NCBI RefSeq assembly: GCF_029853695.1
Contig: NZ_CP122537.1
Span: 496,001-560,000, forward strand
Length of the DNA: 64,000 nt
Direction: 5' to 3'
Source of the DNA: Jannaschia sp. GRR-S6-38
Lineage (GTDB): Bacteria > Pseudomonadota > Alphaproteobacteria > Rhodobacterales > Rhodobacteraceae
Shown: positions 27,555 through 36,623 of the stretch, one piece after another
Layout of the letters: every line of letters starts with the position of its first letter
Numbering within the stretch: position 1 is the stretch's first letter
Translations under genes and position numbers: made by a program
Notes under the pieces: model-generated
Told to the model about the DNA's origin: nothing
The model's input: only the letters and a program-made list of their open reading frames with translations
Databases searched by the model: none

Positions 27555-28073
27555 TCAGGCCGCCTCGGCCCGCTCCTCGATGGTCGACAGGATGCTCGCG
27601 ATGTTGGAAGCAGGCGCGCCAATGGCCCCCGCGATATTCGAAGCAGGTGCGCCGATGCAGCCCACGATGGAAGCGATGAGCTCCTCGCGGCTGGGCATCT
27701 TGGCCACTGCCTGAACACCGGCGGCGTCCAGCGCCGTGTCGCCCATCGCGCCGCCCAGGATCTCCAGCTTGGAGTTTTCCTTGGCATACGCATCGATGAC
27801 CTTCGCCGCAGCGACGGGGTCCTCGGAATAGGCGAGCACGGTCATGCCCTGAAGGTAGGAGCCGATCGAGTCGACGGCCTTCCCTTCGAGGGCGATCTTG
27901 GCGAGCTTGTTCTTGGCAACCCGAACGGAGCCGCCCGCGTCGCGCATGCGCGCGCGGAGGTCCTGCATCTCGGCGACTGTCATGCCCTCGTAGCGGCTGA
28001 CCACCACGACGCCAGAGCTTTCGAAGATCTGGCCGAGTTCCTCGACCACTTTCTCTTTCTGGGCTCTATCCAC
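27555..28073 (-). CDS. rplJ: 50S ribosomal protein L10
   Basis: L10 (172 aa), base of the L7/L12 stalk. [20 protein letters not shown], then [39 protein letters not shown] are typical, and the C-terminal helix that binds L7/L12 dimers carries tandem similar segments ([11 protein letters not shown] and [11 protein letters not shown]). In other bacteria L10-L12 binds its own leader RNA; the long leader upstream is compatible with that. Confidence 0.98.
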   Translation of the reverse strand: MDRAQKEKVVEELGQIFESSGVVVVSRYEGMTVAEMQDLRARMRDAGGSVRVAKNKLAKIALEGKAVDSIGSYLQGMTVLAYSEDPVAAAKVIDAYAKENSKLEILGGAMGDTALDAAGVQAVAKMPSREELIASIVGCIGAPASNIAGAIGAPASNIASILSTIEERAEAA

Positions 28074-28357
28074 AGTTCTTCTCCAAGTGTGGAGGGGCGG
28101 ACCCCCTCCGGCTCGTTTTCGCCGCGACGGATGCGCGGCAAGAAGTCCTTACGGGTCAATGCAGCCCAGGACCCGGAAATCGGGGCCGGAATGTCTCTTC
28201 CCGTCTCGGGCAGGGCTTATGGCCGGAGCCGCCCACCGTCTCGGACGAATCGACGGCCCGTGCGAATGACTTCGCCCGGGTCGTCGGGGGGCGTCATAGG
28301 ACGGTCATGCGGGAATGAAAAGGCCGAAATCGCGCGCAGCGCCCGGCCGGTGGCGCA

Positions 28358-28386
28358 TCCTAGGGCGCGGGCGGGCCGCCGGGCAA
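28358..28386 (-). promoter_or_regulatory. predicted promoter for rplJL-rpoBC
   Basis: Minus strand: TTGCCC (28381-28386), 17-nt spacer, CTAGGA (28358-28363), about 285 bp ahead of rplJ and just after rplA. The region 28074-28357 then becomes a long rplJ leader without a gene; it contains short inverted repeats (e.g. GGAGGGG/CCCCTCC near 28090-28107) fitting a structured leader, possibly the L10-L12 binding site. Confidence 0.5.
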
Positions 28387-28471
28387 GCGATTTCGCGCGG
28401 TGGGCGGCCCCGAACGGAAGCGGGCGGGCCCTTTCGGACCCGCCCGCGTCGCGTTTCGTGAGGGTGCCGCC

Positions 28472-29185
28472 TCAGGCGCCGGGCGCGTTGCCGGTGGCGC
28501 TTTCGACGCTGACCGTCACGCCCGGGCCCATGGTCGAGCTGAGCGAGATCTTCTGCAGATACGAGCCCTTGGCGCCCGCCGGCTTGGCCTTGGAGACGGC
28601 GTCCACGAAGGCCAGCACGTTCTCGCGCAGCTGGCCCGCATCGAAGGAGGCCTTGCCGACGCCGGCATGGACCACGCCGTTCTTCTCGGCCTTGAACTGG
28701 ACCTGACCGCCCTTGGCGGCCTTCACCGCCTCGGCCACGTCCATCGTCACCGTGCCGACCTTGGGGTTCGGCATCAGGTTGCGCGGGCCGAGCACCTTCC
28801 CCAGACGGCCGACGATCGGCATCATGTCGGGGGTAGCGATGCAGCGGTCGAAGTCGATCTTGCCCGACTGCACCTGCTCCATCAGGTCCTCGGCGCCGAC
28901 GATATCGGCCCCGGCTTCCTTGGCCTCGTCGGCCTTGGGACCGCGGGCGAAGACCGCCACGCGGACCGACTTGCCGGTGCCGTTGGGCAGGCTGACCACG
29001 CCGCGGACCATCTGGTCGGCATGGCGCGGGTCGACGCCCAAGTTCATCGCGATCTCGACGGTCTCGTCGAATTTCGCGTTGGCGTTCGACTTGATCAGCG
29101 AGACGGCCTCCTCGACGGGGAGGTTCTCCTTGCCGGCGAAGGCCTCGCGGGCCGAGCGGGTACGCTTACCGAGTTTCGCCATCAC
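28472..29185 (-). CDS. rplA: 50S ribosomal protein L1
   Basis: L1 (237 aa), the mobile stalk near the E site and translational repressor of rplKA in many bacteria. [38 protein letters not shown] and [22 protein letters not shown] are diagnostic. Starts overlapping the rplK stop by 4 bp, so the pair is coupled. Confidence 0.98.
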   Translation of the reverse strand: MMAKLGKRTRSAREAFAGKENLPVEEAVSLIKSNANAKFDETVEIAMNLGVDPRHADQMVRGVVSLPNGTGKSVRVAVFARGPKADEAKEAGADIVGAEDLMEQVQSGKIDFDRCIATPDMMPIVGRLGKVLGPRNLMPNPKVGTVTMDVAEAVKAAKGGQVQFKAEKNGVVHAGVGKASFDAGQLRENVLAFVDAVSKAKPAGAKGSYLQKISLSSTMGPGVTVSVESATGNAPGA

Positions 29186-29631
29186 TTCACCTCGATGCCC
29201 ATGGAGTTCGCCGACCCCACGATGATCTTCATCGCCTCTTCCACGTTATTCGCGGAGAGGTCCTTCATCTTCGCCTCGGCGATCTCGCGAACCTGCTTGA
29301 CGGTCACCGACGCGACGGTCTCGCGGCCCGGCTTCTCGGCGCCGCGCGGACGGTTGCGCTTGCCCACGGGCTTCAGGCCGGCGGCCCTCTTGAGATAGTA
29401 GCTCGCGGGGGGCGTCTTGATGTCCATCGTGAAGGACTTGTCCTGGTAATACGAGATCACCGTCGGACAGGGAGCGCCGGGCTCCATTTCCTGCGTCTTG
29501 GCGTTGAACGCCTTGCAGAACTCCATGATGTTGATGCCGCGCTGACCCAGCGCCGGGCCGACCGGCGGGCTGGGGTTGGCCTTGCCTGCAGGGATCTGCA
29601 GCTTCATCTTGCCGACGAGTTTCTTCGCCAT
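29182..29631 (-). CDS. rplK: 50S ribosomal protein L11
   Basis: L11 (149 aa) of the GTPase-associated centre, needed for Rel activation by stalled ribosomes. [42 protein letters not shown] is the classic N-terminal domain; the C-terminal half includes [20 protein letters not shown] and the ending [12 protein letters not shown]. It follows nusG by 110 bp that holds an inverted repeat (GCGGGA...TCCCGC) but no gene. Confidence 0.98.
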   Translation of the reverse strand: MAKKLVGKMKLQIPAGKANPSPPVGPALGQRGINIMEFCKAFNAKTQEMEPGAPCPTVISYYQDKSFTMDIKTPPASYYLKRAAGLKPVGKRNRPRGAEKPGRETVASVTVKQVREIAEAKMKDLSANNVEEAMKIIVGSANSMGIEVK

Positions 29632-29741
29632 GGCTTTCTCCTTTTCGGCGGCGGGAGCATTCCCGCCTTACCCTCGCGCCCGGGGACGCGCTTTGAGGCC
29701 GTGGTTCGGGCTGCCCGCAGGCGCCCTCCCACGTCCGACGA

Positions 29742-30275
29742 TCACGCGGCCTTGGCGACCTGCGTGAATTTCAGCTCGACCGGCGTGGGCCGGCCGAAGA
29801 TGGAGACCGAGACCTTGAGGCTCTGGTCGCCGTCGTTGACTTCCTCGACCTCGCCGTCGAAGCCCTCGAACGGGCCGTCGATGACGTTGACCCGCTCGCC
29901 CACCTCGAAGGTGATCAGGCTGCGCGGGGCTTCCTCGCCTTCCTGGACGCGGTTGAGGATCTGGTTCACCTCGGCGTCGCGCATCGGCATCGGACGGCCC
30001 TGCGGCCCCAGGAAGCCGGTGACGCGGTTGATCGAGTTCACGAGGTGGTAGCCCTCGTCCGACATCTCCATGCGCACCAGCACGTAGCCGGGCATGAAGC
30101 GCCGCTCGGAGGTGACCTTCTTGCCGCGGCGCACCTCGAGGACCTCCTCGGTCGGGACGAGGACCTCCTCGATCTGGTCCTGCAGGCCCTGCTCCTCGAC
30201 CGCGGTGCGGATCTGCTCCGCCACGCGCTTCTCGAAATTGGACAGCACGCTCACCGAATACCACCGCTTCGCCAT
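29742..30275 (-). CDS. nusG: transcription termination/antitermination factor NusG
   Basis: NusG (177 aa), binding RNA polymerase through its NGN domain and Rho or S10 through its KOW domain. [34 protein letters not shown] and [11 protein letters not shown] mark [25 protein letters not shown] is the KOW motif. It is downstream of secE in the usual secE-nusG-rplK order. Confidence 0.98.
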   Translation of the reverse strand: MAKRWYSVSVLSNFEKRVAEQIRTAVEEQGLQDQIEEVLVPTEEVLEVRRGKKVTSERRFMPGYVLVRMEMSDEGYHLVNSINRVTGFLGPQGRPMPMRDAEVNQILNRVQEGEEAPRSLITFEVGERVNVIDGPFEGFDGEVEEVNDGDQSLKVSVSIFGRPTPVELKFTQVAKAA

Positions 30276-30427
30276 CTGTCCGTCGTCCTCGCTCGTCGTT
30301 CTGGGCCGGACCGCCCCGGGTTCGGGTCGCCTGAAACGTCAAGCAGCGCGCATGTCGAATCGATGCGCGCCGCCCGGGTCCGAAGTTGCGTCCCTCTACC
30401 GCCGGGCGGAAAGGGTTTCAAGGCCGC

Positions 30428-30622
30428 TCAAAAGGATTGCAGCAGCGTCGTCAGACCGGTGCGGATCGCCAGGTCGACCAGGAAGAAGAAGGTCGCCGCG
30501 ATGATCGCCAGAAGGAAGACCATCACGGTGGTCAGCAGCACCTCGCGGCGGCCGGGCCAGGTGATCTTGCCGACCTCGGCGCGCGTCTGCTGGATGAACT
30601 GGATCGGGTTGTTCGTGGCCAT
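30428..30622 (-). CDS. secE: protein translocase subunit SecE
   Basis: Short single-helix SecE (64 aa) typical of alphaproteobacteria. MATNNPIQFIQQTRAEVGKITWPGRREVLLTTVMVF gives the amphipathic helix and conserved WP element, followed by one transmembrane helix (LLAIIAATFFFLVDLAI). It stabilises SecY in the SecYEG channel. A start 60 nt upstream is possible but includes no conserved residues. Confidence 0.97.
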   Translation of the reverse strand: MATNNPIQFIQQTRAEVGKITWPGRREVLLTTVMVFLLAIIAATFFFLVDLAIRTGLTTLLQSF

Positions 30623-30688
30623 GTCGAGCGCCTCTGCTGTCGGGTTGGCACGCCAGATAGGCGCGCCGCGCGTGCCGCGCAACGGGCC

Positions 30689-30764
30689 TGGCAGGGGCAG
30701 CAGGATTCGAACCCGCGACCTACGGATTTGGAATCCGTTGCTCTACCAACTGAGCTATACCCCT
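30689..30764 (-). tRNA. tRNA-Trp (CCA anticodon)
   Basis: Minus-strand cloverleaf of 76 nt: acceptor AGGGGTA pairs with TGCCCCT, D arm AGCTCAGTTGGTAGAGC, anticodon stem-loop CGGATTCCAAATCCG with anticodon CCA, T arm GCGGGTTCGAATCCTGC, discriminator G and an encoded CCA end. Located immediately upstream of secE, a common bacterial arrangement. Confidence 0.98.
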
Positions 30765-30777
30765 GCAGGCCGGTGCG

Positions 30778-30805
30778 GAATAAGCCGCGCCGTGCGCGCG
30801 CGCAA
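30778..30805 (-). promoter_or_regulatory. predicted promoter for tRNA-Trp-secE-nusG
   Basis: Minus strand: TTGCGC (30800-30805), 16-nt spacer, TTATTC (30778-30783), followed after 13 bp by the tRNA 5' end. Matches the weak-consensus sigma-70 promoters of high-GC alphaproteobacteria. Confidence 0.5.
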
Positions 30806-30956
30806 GAGGGGTCGTGGGGCCCCGGCCGTCCGGCGCGGGCGCGCGCCGCGGTCACGCGCCCTTGACGGGGGTTTTACGCGAATGTGTCGGCGGGCCCGGG
30901 CGAAATGTGGCAGACTGCACGCGCAACACGAGGTTTGAACCCCGGAGGATTACGCC

Positions 30957-31472
30957 ATGAAACATGCGAGATTGACCCGCAGGGCGCTGATGAGCTCGGC
31001 CGGGATGGCCGCGCTCGCCCCGCTCGCCGCCCGCGCGCAGCGCAATATCGAGACCGACGAATTCGAATACGAGGTCACCCGCAGCGAGGCGGAGTGGCGC
31101 GAGATGCTCTCGGACGAGGAATACGTCATCCTGCGCCGCGGATCGACCGAGCTGCCCGGCACCTCGCCGGAGCTGGTGAGCGAGACGCGGGACGGCATGT
31201 TCGCCTGCAAGGGCTGCGAGCTGCCGGTCTTCGGCGCGAACTGGAAGGTGCCGCTCGACAAGGGTTGGGTCTTCTTCACCCATGCCGAGCCGAATTCGGT
31301 GCTGACCGGGATCGACGGGGCGGTGCGCGAATACGGCATGGCCGAGGGATCGACCACGCTGGTCGAGATCCATTGCCGCCGCTGCGGATCGCATCTGGGC
31401 CACTACCTAAATGTGGCCGGGCAGAACGTGCATTGCATCAACGGGCTGGCGCTGAACTTCGCGGCGGCGTGA
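30957..31472 (+). CDS. MsrB-type methionine-R-sulfoxide reductase, exported
   Basis: A 171-residue SelR/MsrB-fold protein that reduces methionine-R-sulfoxide in proteins. It keeps both zinc CxxC pairs (CKGC and CRRC) and a candidate resolving/catalytic Cys in VHCINGLALNF, where MsrB usually has RYCxN. The N-terminus MKHARLTRRALMSSAGMAALAPLAARAQ looks like a twin-arginine export signal, so it would act in the periplasm. GGAGG precedes the ATG. The stretch between CRRCGSHLGH and the catalytic Cys is shorter than in classical MsrB, and the usual aromatic before Cys is His, so activity should be confirmed. Confidence 0.8.
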   Translation: MKHARLTRRALMSSAGMAALAPLAARAQRNIETDEFEYEVTRSEAEWREMLSDEEYVILRRGSTELPGTSPELVSETRDGMFACKGCELPVFGANWKVPLDKGWVFFTHAEPNSVLTGIDGAVREYGMAEGSTTLVEIHCRRCGSHLGHYLNVAGQNVHCINGLALNFAAA

Positions 31473-31640
31473 CTGGCGCGGGACGAGGCGCGCGGACAAG
31501 CCGTTTGGGGCCGACGAAAGAAAATTGCAGCTCCCCGCAACCGCGGCGGAACCAATTGGCGCGGGGCATCGTTCTATCCCCGACGCGGCCCTTAAGGGGT
31601 CCGTCTCAATGACCACTGCCCCCTTTGAAAGGAGCACACC

Positions 31641-31913
31641 ATGAACCGCACGCTTACCGCTCTCGCCACCGCCGCCACCCTGACCTTCGGCGGCACCGCC
31701 GCCATGGCCGACGCCCATGCCGGCATGATGAACGAAGGCTTCAACATGCTGCAGACGGCGCTGATGGCCGATTTCGAGCAGCTCGGCATCCCGACCGACA
31801 CGCTCGACGACCTGACGCTGGGCCAGATCGCCGCGATCAAGGCCGTCGTCGAAGGTGACGAAGCCAACCCCGAGAAGAAGGGCCGGATCGAGGCGATCAT
31901 CGCCAACAACTGA
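31641..31913 (+). CDS. small exported protein of unknown function, copy 2
   Basis: A 90-residue paralogue of the protein at 8198-8470, with only a handful of differences: N3 for T, T4 for I, F17 for L in the signal peptide, E46 for Q, and D73 for S in the mature part. AAAGGAG precedes the ATG at proper spacing. Its promoter region has no similarity to that of copy 1, so the two are probably expressed differently. The coding match is densest from about codon 17 to codon 71. Function unknown; likely periplasmic. Confidence 0.85.
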   Translation: MNRTLTALATAATLTFGGTAAMADAHAGMMNEGFNMLQTALMADFEQLGIPTDTLDDLTLGQIAAIKAVVEGDEANPEKKGRIEAIIANN

Positions 31914-31947
31914 TCCGACCGATCGATCCCGGCCCCGGCCGGGTCAA

Positions 31948-31975
31948 GGGGCGGCGCATCTGCGCCGCCCTTTTT
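31948..31975 (+). terminator. intrinsic terminator of small exported-protein gene copy 2
   Basis: Stem GGGCGGCGCA / TGCGCCGCCC with a short loop followed by TTTTT, 35 bp past the stop. Unlike the copy-1 hairpin it has a proper T-run. Confidence 0.88.
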
Positions 31976-32132
31976 CGTGTGCGGGTCTGGGGGATCGCGG
32001 GACTGTGGGAGGTCGCGATTTCTGATGGATCGAAGGCCGGCGACGGGCAGCCCTTTCATCGCCGGGGCTCGGGTGCGTCGGTAACGGGAGGTGCGCTTGG
32101 CGTGCGGAGTCCCGTCGTCAAGCTCCCCCTCA

Positions 32133-32228
32133 CGTGACAAAGGGCCCCCGCGGGGGCCCTTTGCACTGTCGGGTTCGCGTGTCGGCCGCTGGACGCGGCC
32201 GCGCGGCTCACTCGATGATCTTCGAGAC
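32133..32228 (-). pseudogene. fossil tuf 3' end and terminator beside tuf2
   Basis: Exact counterpart of 9538-9633: terminator palindrome at 32139-32162 and codons for SKIIE-stop at about 32208-32222, duplicated in tandem 133 bp from the intact tuf2 3' end. The proximal terminator of tuf2 is at 32272-32295. Confidence 0.78.
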
Positions 32229-32340
32229 GCTTTTTCGGCGCGTCAGATCATCTCGTTTTCCCTCTCGTGACAAAGGGCCCCCGCGGGGGCCCGCTGCACT
32301 GTCGGGTTCGCGCGTCGGCCCCGGGACGGGGCCGCGCGGC

Positions 32341-33516
<1,176 letters not shown>

Positions 33517-33575
33517 GAGGGGCCCCTGCGCTTGTCGGGGCCCGGAAAACGGGCCCCCTGATTACATCGCGGGCC

Positions 33576-33603
33576 GTCTAGCCGGGCCGATCCGCGAACG
33601 CAA
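33576..33603 (-). promoter_or_regulatory. predicted promoter for tuf2
   Basis: Minus strand: TTGCGT (33598-33603), 16-nt spacer, CTAGAC (33576-33581), about 60 bp ahead of the tuf2 ATG. The -10 hexamer equals that proposed for rpsJ. It lies just past the stop of the lipoprotein gene. Confidence 0.55.
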
Positions 33604-33614
33604 GACCGGCCGTG

Positions 33615-34172
33615 TCAGCCGCGCGGGGGCAGGTCGAACCACTCGGGATTGCGCAGCATCCAGGACTGCACCTTGCCCGCCATGTTGCGCGCGAGCGTGA
33701 CCATCTGCTCGTCCGCCGTCTTCACCAGGCCCGAGCCCAGAAGCAGCGTGTCCGCCCCCTCGAAGGTCGAGATCTGCTCGGGGCCGAGGATCTTCTGGCC
33801 CAGTTCGGCCGACCAGATATTGGCCGAGACGACGAGAATGGATTTCGGCGTCAGCACGATGGGGATGCCCGGCGGAGCCAGCGCGTAGCCGTCGATATTG
33901 AGGGCGATGTGGAATTCCTTGGCGCCCTCGTAGCGGCCGAAGCGGCGGTCGATCTCGGATTTCAACACCGCCTGCCATTCCGCGGGCTCGGCATTGCGCG
34001 AGGGCGGGATCTTCTTGGCGTTCTCGGCGACCACGATGTTGAAGCCCAGCCGGAAATTCCCCATCTCGCGCGGCGCCTCGGTCAGCGGGTCGGCGGCTTC
34101 GCACCCGGCGAGCCCGGCGCAGGCGGCCGCGCCCAGCATGGCGAAGCGGCGGCGGCTGAGGGGCGTGGACAT
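33615..34172 (-). CDS. conserved lipoprotein of unknown function
   Basis: A 185-residue protein with a lipoprotein signal, MSTPLSRRRFAMLGAAACAGLAGCEA, in which the lipobox LAGC gives a lipidated Cys at residue 24; an RRRF pair also makes Tat export conceivable. The mature part (FRLGFNIVVAENAKKIPPSRNAEPAEW, FGRYEGAKEFHIALNIDGYALAPPGIPIVLTPKSIL) is a conserved Rhodobacteraceae type I cannot assign to a function. Ends RNPEWFDLPPRG. Confidence 0.72.
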   Translation of the reverse strand: MSTPLSRRRFAMLGAAACAGLAGCEAADPLTEAPREMGNFRLGFNIVVAENAKKIPPSRNAEPAEWQAVLKSEIDRRFGRYEGAKEFHIALNIDGYALAPPGIPIVLTPKSILVVSANIWSAELGQKILGPEQISTFEGADTLLLGSGLVKTADEQMVTLARNMAGKVQSWMLRNPEWFDLPPRG

Positions 34173-34229
34173 GGGCGGGTCTCCTGTCGGTCGCGGACTG
34201 GCTAGCGGGCGGGGCCGCGCGGGGCAAGA

Positions 34230-35402
34230 TCAGCGGCAGATCCCGCGCAGGGCAGCCCATTGCGCGGGGTCGAGCGCGGGCGCGCCATCCGGGTCGCCCG
34301 CGCGCTCGGCCGCGGCAATCCGGGCGGCGAGCTGCGGGTGGGACGAGAAATGGCGCACGATGCCCGTCGCGTCGCCGTAGCGGTCGCGGAGCCGCTCGAA
34401 CATCCGGCCCAGCGCCGAGGGCGGCAGGCCCTGGGCGCGCAGCTGCGCGGCGGCGAATTCGTCGGCCTCGGCCTCGGCGCCGCGGGAATAGCTGGCCGAG
34501 AGCGCCCCCGTCGCCGTGCTCGAGAGCAGGCCGCCCCCGGTCACGTCGCCCAGGAGCAGCGACAGGATGGCGACGCCCGAGAGCTGCTGCAGCATCCCGC
34601 GAACCGGATCGTCGTTGACGACATGGCCCAGCTCGTGCGCCAGCACGGCGGCGATCTCGTCGGGATGCTCGGCGGCCTGGATCATCGCGTCGAAGAAGGC
34701 CACCCGCCCGCCGGCCACGGCATAGGCGTTGAGGATCGGCTCGGCCCGGTCGTCGAGCACGGCGACCTGCAGCGGATAGGGCAGATCGACGCCGGCGGCG
34801 ACGCGGTCGGTCATCGCCTGCAGCGCGGCCAGCCCCGCCGGGTCGTCGCATTCGCGCAGCGCGCCCCTCTCGCCGCCGAAGAAAACCCGCGTCTGTTCGT
34901 ATTGCATCTCGCCCATGGCGGCCTCGGCTTCGGGGCTCATCACCCGGGCGAGGCCGGCGGCCAGCAGCGGCAACACCGCGAAGACCAGCGCGGCGATGAA
35001 ACCCGCGCCGCCGGCGACGACCAGCGCGGCGCGGCGCTTGAGGGCAGGACCCGCGGGGGCACGGGCGGGCCGGGTGGCGACGCGTTCGACCAGAAGGCGC
35101 GCCGGGCCGTCGGCCACCACCAGCCGGGCCGGGTCGGCCCCGTCGCGGGCGAAGACGGTCACGCGTCCGCCGGCCTGGTCGGGGACGCGGTGGATCTGTC
35201 CCGCGGGCCAGTGGTGCCGGGTGTCGTCGGGCTCCAGCAGGTCGAGCCCGCCCTGCCCCGCCCGCAGCTCGACCCGGCGGCGCATCGCGCGGCTGCCGTC
35301 GAAGAGATCGGCGAAGACCGCCTCGGGGGGCGCGTCGGGCGCATCCTGTCCGGTGGACGATGCGGCCTGCCCGGTGGGGGTGGCGGGGCCCCAGACGCTC
35401 AT
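34230..35402 (-). CDS. membrane-anchored M48 family metallopeptidase
   Basis: A 390-residue zinc protease. An N-terminal ~115-residue domain of unclear role is followed by one transmembrane helix (LVVAGGAGFIAALVFAVLPLLAAG), then the M48 domain with VLAHELGHVVNDDP (HExxH zinc site) and the third ligand in SRGAEAEADEFAAAQL. Related to BepA/YcaL/HtpX-like quality-control proteases; substrate unknown. Starts overlapping the stop of the DUF898 gene by 4 bp, so the two are coupled and possibly functionally linked. Confidence 0.88.
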   Translation of the reverse strand: MSVWGPATPTGQAASSTGQDAPDAPPEAVFADLFDGSRAMRRRVELRAGQGGLDLLEPDDTRHHWPAGQIHRVPDQAGGRVTVFARDGADPARLVVADGPARLLVERVATRPARAPAGPALKRRAALVVAGGAGFIAALVFAVLPLLAAGLARVMSPEAEAAMGEMQYEQTRVFFGGERGALRECDDPAGLAALQAMTDRVAAGVDLPYPLQVAVLDDRAEPILNAYAVAGGRVAFFDAMIQAAEHPDEIAAVLAHELGHVVNDDPVRGMLQQLSGVAILSLLLGDVTGGGLLSSTATGALSASYSRGAEAEADEFAAAQLRAQGLPPSALGRMFERLRDRYGDATGIVRHFSSHPQLAARIAAAERAGDPDGAPALDPAQWAALRGICR

Positions 35403-36619
35403 ATCCCGGCCCCCATGTCGAAGAGATTGGCGAAGCCGTCCGCATCGGCCATGTGCCGCGACCGGCCCGCCTTGGTCGAGACGACCTCGGTCGCGTTCGA
35501 CACGACCAGCGTCTCGCCGACATGGCGGATCAGCGGGTAGGTCACGAAGGCCGTGCGCAGCGCGCCGCGCAGCAGGAAGAGCGTGAGATAGGCCAGCAGG
35601 CCGATGACGGCGACGACATAGGGCGAGACGGTCGCAAGATCGCCGGACCGGGGCAGCGCCTCGAGCCCGCCCACGGCGAGGACGCCCAGCGCGATCCCGA
35701 GGCCCAGGAGGATCGCGACGAGCAGCGTGCCGACGACGATCCAGCCCAGCAGGTGGATGCGGATCACCCGCCCGACGCGCGGCGCGACCGACAGCGCCGC
35801 GCCTTCGCCGTAGCGCATCGCACCGGCCAGCATCGCGAAGGCGCGCACGCGCCAGCGCACCCAGAGGAGGACGAGGATCGGCGCGCAGATCAGCGTGATG
35901 AGGCCGAGCGCCCGGGCATTCGCCTCCGGGTCCTGCCAGCCGCCCGAGGCCTGCGCGCCCCAGATCGCGGCGGTGGCGGCCACCGCCCAGCCGGTGGCCC
36001 AGATCGGCAGCCAGAGGCGGACGAGCGGCCGGGCCTCGCCCTCGAGCCGGAAGGCGGCGTCGCCGTAGCGGGTGCGCGCGGCGCGGAAGCGCCAGAGCGC
36101 GTGGGTCCGCCAGGGCAGCGCCGCGCCCAGCGTGACCACCGTCAGCGCCGTCCAGAGGATCGCGCGCCAGGTGTAGCCCCAGGCGCACGGCTCCATCCCG
36201 AAGGACAGGCCGCGCCAGCGGGTGTGGTTGAGCAGGTAGCGCAGGCCCCGGTACTGCGCGAACCAGTAGACCGGCAGCACCATCGCGAAGGCCGCCGCGA
36301 TGCCCGGGCCGGGGGTCTGGAACAGGGTGATGGCGGCGAAGACCAGCAGCATCACCACGACCCCCAGATAGGTCGCCACGATCGCGGCGGCGATGACGAA
36401 GCCCATCAGCTTCTCGAGCGGCTTGCCCAGATATTCGAAGGGCGTGCCGCCCACGCGCAGCGCCGACCAGAGCCAGCGGCGCACCCGCGTGCGCGCCCAG
36501 AAGGAGTAGAGCCCCAGCGTCGCCACGCTGAGCAATGTCGTCTTGAGCGTCAGCGCGAGGAGCGCCGCGCGGCTGCCCGCGAGATCCGCATCCAGCGTGT
36601 CGAGGCCCGCGGCCGCCAA
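35399..36619 (-). CDS. DUF898 (YjgN-like) polytopic membrane protein
   Basis: A 406-residue integral membrane protein with about ten hydrophobic segments in repeated blocks of the YjgN/DUF898 type: LYSFWARTRVRRWLWSALRV and GTPFEYLGKPLEKLMGF early, FAQYRGLRYLLNHTRWRGLSFG midway, and LGAALPWRTHALWRFRAART in the middle. Molecular function is unknown. Encoded 4 bp after parC and translationally coupled to the M48 protease. Confidence 0.82.
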   Translation of the reverse strand: MAAAGLDTLDADLAGSRAALLALTLKTTLLSVATLGLYSFWARTRVRRWLWSALRVGGTPFEYLGKPLEKLMGFVIAAAIVATYLGVVVMLLVFAAITLFQTPGPGIAAAFAMVLPVYWFAQYRGLRYLLNHTRWRGLSFGMEPCAWGYTWRAILWTALTVVTLGAALPWRTHALWRFRAARTRYGDAAFRLEGEARPLVRLWLPIWATGWAVAATAAIWGAQASGGWQDPEANARALGLITLICAPILVLLWVRWRVRAFAMLAGAMRYGEGAALSVAPRVGRVIRIHLLGWIVVGTLLVAILLGLGIALGVLAVGGLEALPRSGDLATVSPYVVAVIGLLAYLTLFLLRGALRTAFVTYPLIRHVGETLVVSNATEVVSTKAGRSRHMADADGFANLFDMGAGI

Positions 36620-36623
36620 GGCC

